A stretch of DNA of 5,780 bases. Origin: Chloroflexota bacterium. Its GTDB lineage: Bacteria; Chloroflexota; Ktedonobacteria; Ktedonobacterales; Ktedonobacteraceae. Every line of letters starts with the position of its first letter. Position 1 is the first letter of the stretch. Below, one piece after another: positions 4,003-5,780 of the stretch. The translations under genes were made by a program, and so were the position numbers. Location: assembly GCA_902810755.1 (NCBI GenBank), contig CADDYT010000233.1, positions 1 through 5,780 on the forward strand, in the 5' to 3' direction. Under the pieces are notes generated by a model. That model saw only the letters and a program-made list of their open reading frames with translations. It made no database searches and was not told the origin of the DNA.

Positions 4003-5780
4003 ATGGAGCAACACTATGGGGTGCTGCGGGTCGTAGGCGTGCGCCCACCCGCCAATACGTCTCCTCACCAGGAACGCTACACGGGGAGTTTGATACCCGA
4101 AGAGCATCTGGTGCATGTGATTACGCGCACGGATACGGCTATTGGACGGGCGCTGAACAATGATGTTGTGTTGATGGACCCGACGGTATCGCGCCTGCAT
4201 GCCCGTTTGCTGCTGGACCAGAATGGGTGGCATATCGTCAATCTGACCGCTCATAATGTCGTGCGCGTCAACGGGCAGCCGGTGCAGGCGGGCCAGAGCG
4301 TGCCGGTGCAGCCCCAGGATATGCTGATTCTCGGCAGTACGATGCTCCAGCTGATTGCTCCCCAGCGCGCTCCCCATCCGGGGGCGTTTGACGATGTGGG
4401 CAACGCGCCGACCGAACGACTGCCTGCTCCTCCTTCCCCATCTTTCCCCCAGGCTTCCGTCCCGGCGCGCAACAGAAGCATGCCCCCTGCCCTGCCCGCG
4501 CCTCAACCTCAGCCGCAGCTACCGGCTCGTTCTGGCGCAGGCAATATTCCCTCCCTGCCGGTGCAGCCGGAGCCGGAACTGGCGGCGCAGCCCTGGGATG
4601 ATGAGGAAGATGTGAATTTGCTTGGCGCGGGCGTGACCATGCAATTCGCGCTGCCACAGCGCATGGGTATTCGCACGCGCTGGACCATCGCCGGTATCGG
4701 CATCGCCATTCTGGGGCTGAGCGCGCTGGTCACGATCCTGCTTAATAGCGTCATTGGCTTCTCTGCCCTGGCGCAGTATGGGCCGCTGACCGTGCTGGCC
4801 GCGCTGACCATTCCGGTAATCCCGGCCATCGGCATCAACCTGCTGGTCAATTTCATGGATCGCTACGAGCGCGAACCCTGGTTTTTGCGCCTGGCCGCGT
4901 TTCTCTGGGGCGCGTTGATCGCCATTCCTCCGGCGCTACTGATCGAGCGGCAGGTAGACGGCGCGCTGCAAAACATCCTGCCGCCGGGCGCAAGCGATGT
5001 GCTTCGCTCGGCCCTGCAAGGGCTGAACGCGGGCCTGACAGAGGAGACAATCAAAGGTCTTGGCCTGTTGCTGCTCTTTTTTGTCCTGCGCGACGAGTTC
5101 GACAACGTGACTGATGGCATCGTCTATGGCGCGTTGATCGGCGCCGGCTTCGCGATGGTCGAGAATTTCGCCTATTTCGCGACGCAATCCCATAACATCC
5201 TGGTATTTCTTATCGTCGGAAGAATCATTCTTGGCTGGCTGGGTCATTCGACATTTACGGCCTGTTTTGGCGCCGGCCTGGGCTATGTGCGCCATACGCG
5301 GGTGCGCTGGAAGCAGATTTTGATACCCTTGCTTGGCTACTTAATCGCTGTCGGGCTGCACAGCTTTTTCGATTTTGTGGATTTCCAGGCCAGCGCCGCC
5401 GTACAGGCTGCCCCCGGCAATGAGAGCGTGGCCCTGTTCTCGTTGATCGCCATTATCGGTGACTACATTCCCCCCTTCCTGGCGCAGATCGGCCTGCTCT
5501 ACATCCTCATCAAGAGCCTGGCGCATGAGGCTGCTGTTATTCGCGAGTTTCTTGCGGTAGAGGTCAGCAACGGCGTGGTGCGCGTCGATGAGTACGCGCT
5601 GCTGCAAAATTCGTTCCAGCGCACAAAGGCCGAGCGGCGTGTCCTGCGCAAGAGCGGACTTCGGCAGTGGATGCGCGTCAAGGCGCTCTACCAGACGGAG
5701 ATCGGCCTGGCCTTCCGCAAATGGCACGTGCAGATGGGCGACAAGCCCAAGCTCGGCTATCGCCAGCCGGAAGATGCCTA
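4003..5780 (+). CDS. FHA domain fused to a PrsW-type intramembrane protease (3' end may be cut)
   Basis: The frame is open from ATG 4003 to the window edge: 592 codons, then TA. Residues about 44-117 form an FHA domain, which binds phosphothreonine: G48 R49, S63-R-L-H66, N80 and N90-G91 are the expected conserved positions. A Pro/Ala-rich linker follows (about 120-200). From about 227 to 505 there are roughly eight membrane helices with PrsW-family signatures: DRYEREPW (286-293), E347-E348-x-x-K351, the FxxxEN motif ending at E387-N388, H415 in GHSTF, and H453-x-x-x-D457. PrsW is a membrane glutamic protease that cuts anti-sigma factors at site 1 in Bacillus. The catalytic-type residues are all present here, so activity is plausible. 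The last 80 residues are basic and probably cytoplasmic. The likely role is proteolysis of a membrane target controlled by Ser/Thr kinase signalling, which is inference. GGGAAGAGA lies just before the ATG. No kinase, sigma or anti-sigma gene is in view. Confidence 0.92.
   Translation, partial: MEQHYGVLRVVGVRPPANTSPHQERYTGSLIPEEHLVHVITRTDTAIGRALNNDVVLMDPTVSRLHARLLLDQNGWHIVNLTAHNVVRVNGQPVQAGQSVPVQPQDMLILGSTMLQLIAPQRAPHPGAFDDVGNAPTERLPAPPSPSFPQASVPARNRSMPPALPAPQPQPQLPARSGAGNIPSLPVQPEPELAAQPWDDEEDVNLLGAGVTMQFALPQRMGIRTRWTIAGIGIAILGLSALVTILLNSVIGFSALAQYGPLTVLAALTIPVIPAIGINLLVNFMDRYEREPWFLRLAAFLWGALIAIPPALLIERQVDGALQNILPPGASDVLRSALQGLNAGLTEETIKGLGLLLLFFVLRDEFDNVTDGIVYGALIGAGFAMVENFAYFATQSHNILVFLIVGRIILGWLGHSTFTACFGAGLGYVRHTRVRWKQILIPLLGYLIAVGLHSFFDFVDFQASAAVQAAPGNESVALFSLIAIIGDYIPPFLAQIGLLYILIKSLAHEAAVIREFLAVEVSNGVVRVDEYALLQNSFQRTKAERRVLRKSGLRQWMRVKALYQTEIGLAFRKWHVQMGDKPKLGYRQPEDA

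Noticed and set aside
3910..4506. Minus-strand ORF of 198 codons opposite the FHA domain
   Set aside because: The plus strand encodes a clear FHA domain here. The antisense frame is a by-product of GC-rich codon use.
1..5780. A single new defence island made of the CRISPR array, MutS-like ATPase and FHA-PrsW protein
   Set aside because: The genes are separated by spacers with their own promoters and by unrelated small metabolic-type genes. No cas, nuclease or toxin gene is present, so linkage is not supported by this window alone.

Overview
The window reads as chromosomal DNA of a free-living, moderately GC-rich bacterium. The best guess is Chloroflexota, class Ktedonobacteria or a relative. 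This is inferred from the mix of short palindromic repeats of the GTCATGCTGAGC type, an FHA-PrsW membrane protein and a membrane-bound MutS paralogue; no rRNA or tRNA is present to confirm it.

Layout, left to right. (1) Bases 1-109 are the trailer end of a CRISPR array: one 37-nt repeat ending in ATTGAAAC, one 35-nt spacer and a degenerate last repeat. No cas gene is in view. (2) A VOC-family (glyoxalase-like) gene (192-584, +) converges on an ABM-family (IsdG/HmoA-like) monooxygenase gene (812-1099, -). Between them lies a bidirectional intrinsic terminator that seems to have been split in its loop by about 160 bp of palindromic repeat DNA. The ABM gene has a good -10 box with a palindromic operator candidate at its expected transcription start. 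(3) A 290-nt spacer leads into a 633-aa MutS-family ATPase (1390-3291, +). It has an intact ATPase domain, a coiled coil and two predicted membrane-helix pairs, but no room for the mismatch-reading domain. (4) A spacer carrying a solo copy of the palindromic repeat and a hairpin leads to a well-formed promoter and a 133-aa protein of unknown function with an alpha/beta-barrel-like pattern (3483-3884, +). (5) An extended -10 promoter and a 5-codon mini-ORF precede a large gene (4003 to beyond the window end, +). It encodes an N-terminal FHA domain, a proline-rich linker and a PrsW-type intramembrane glutamic protease domain.

The genes do not form one obvious pathway. The right half (MutS-like protein, small protein, FHA-PrsW) is co-oriented, but each of the last two genes has its own promoter signal, so they are neighbours rather than a tight operon. 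The most notable items are the membrane-tethered MutS paralogue, the FHA-PrsW fusion, the terminator with an insertion in its loop, and the Trp-to-Tyr change in the active site of the IsdG-like protein.
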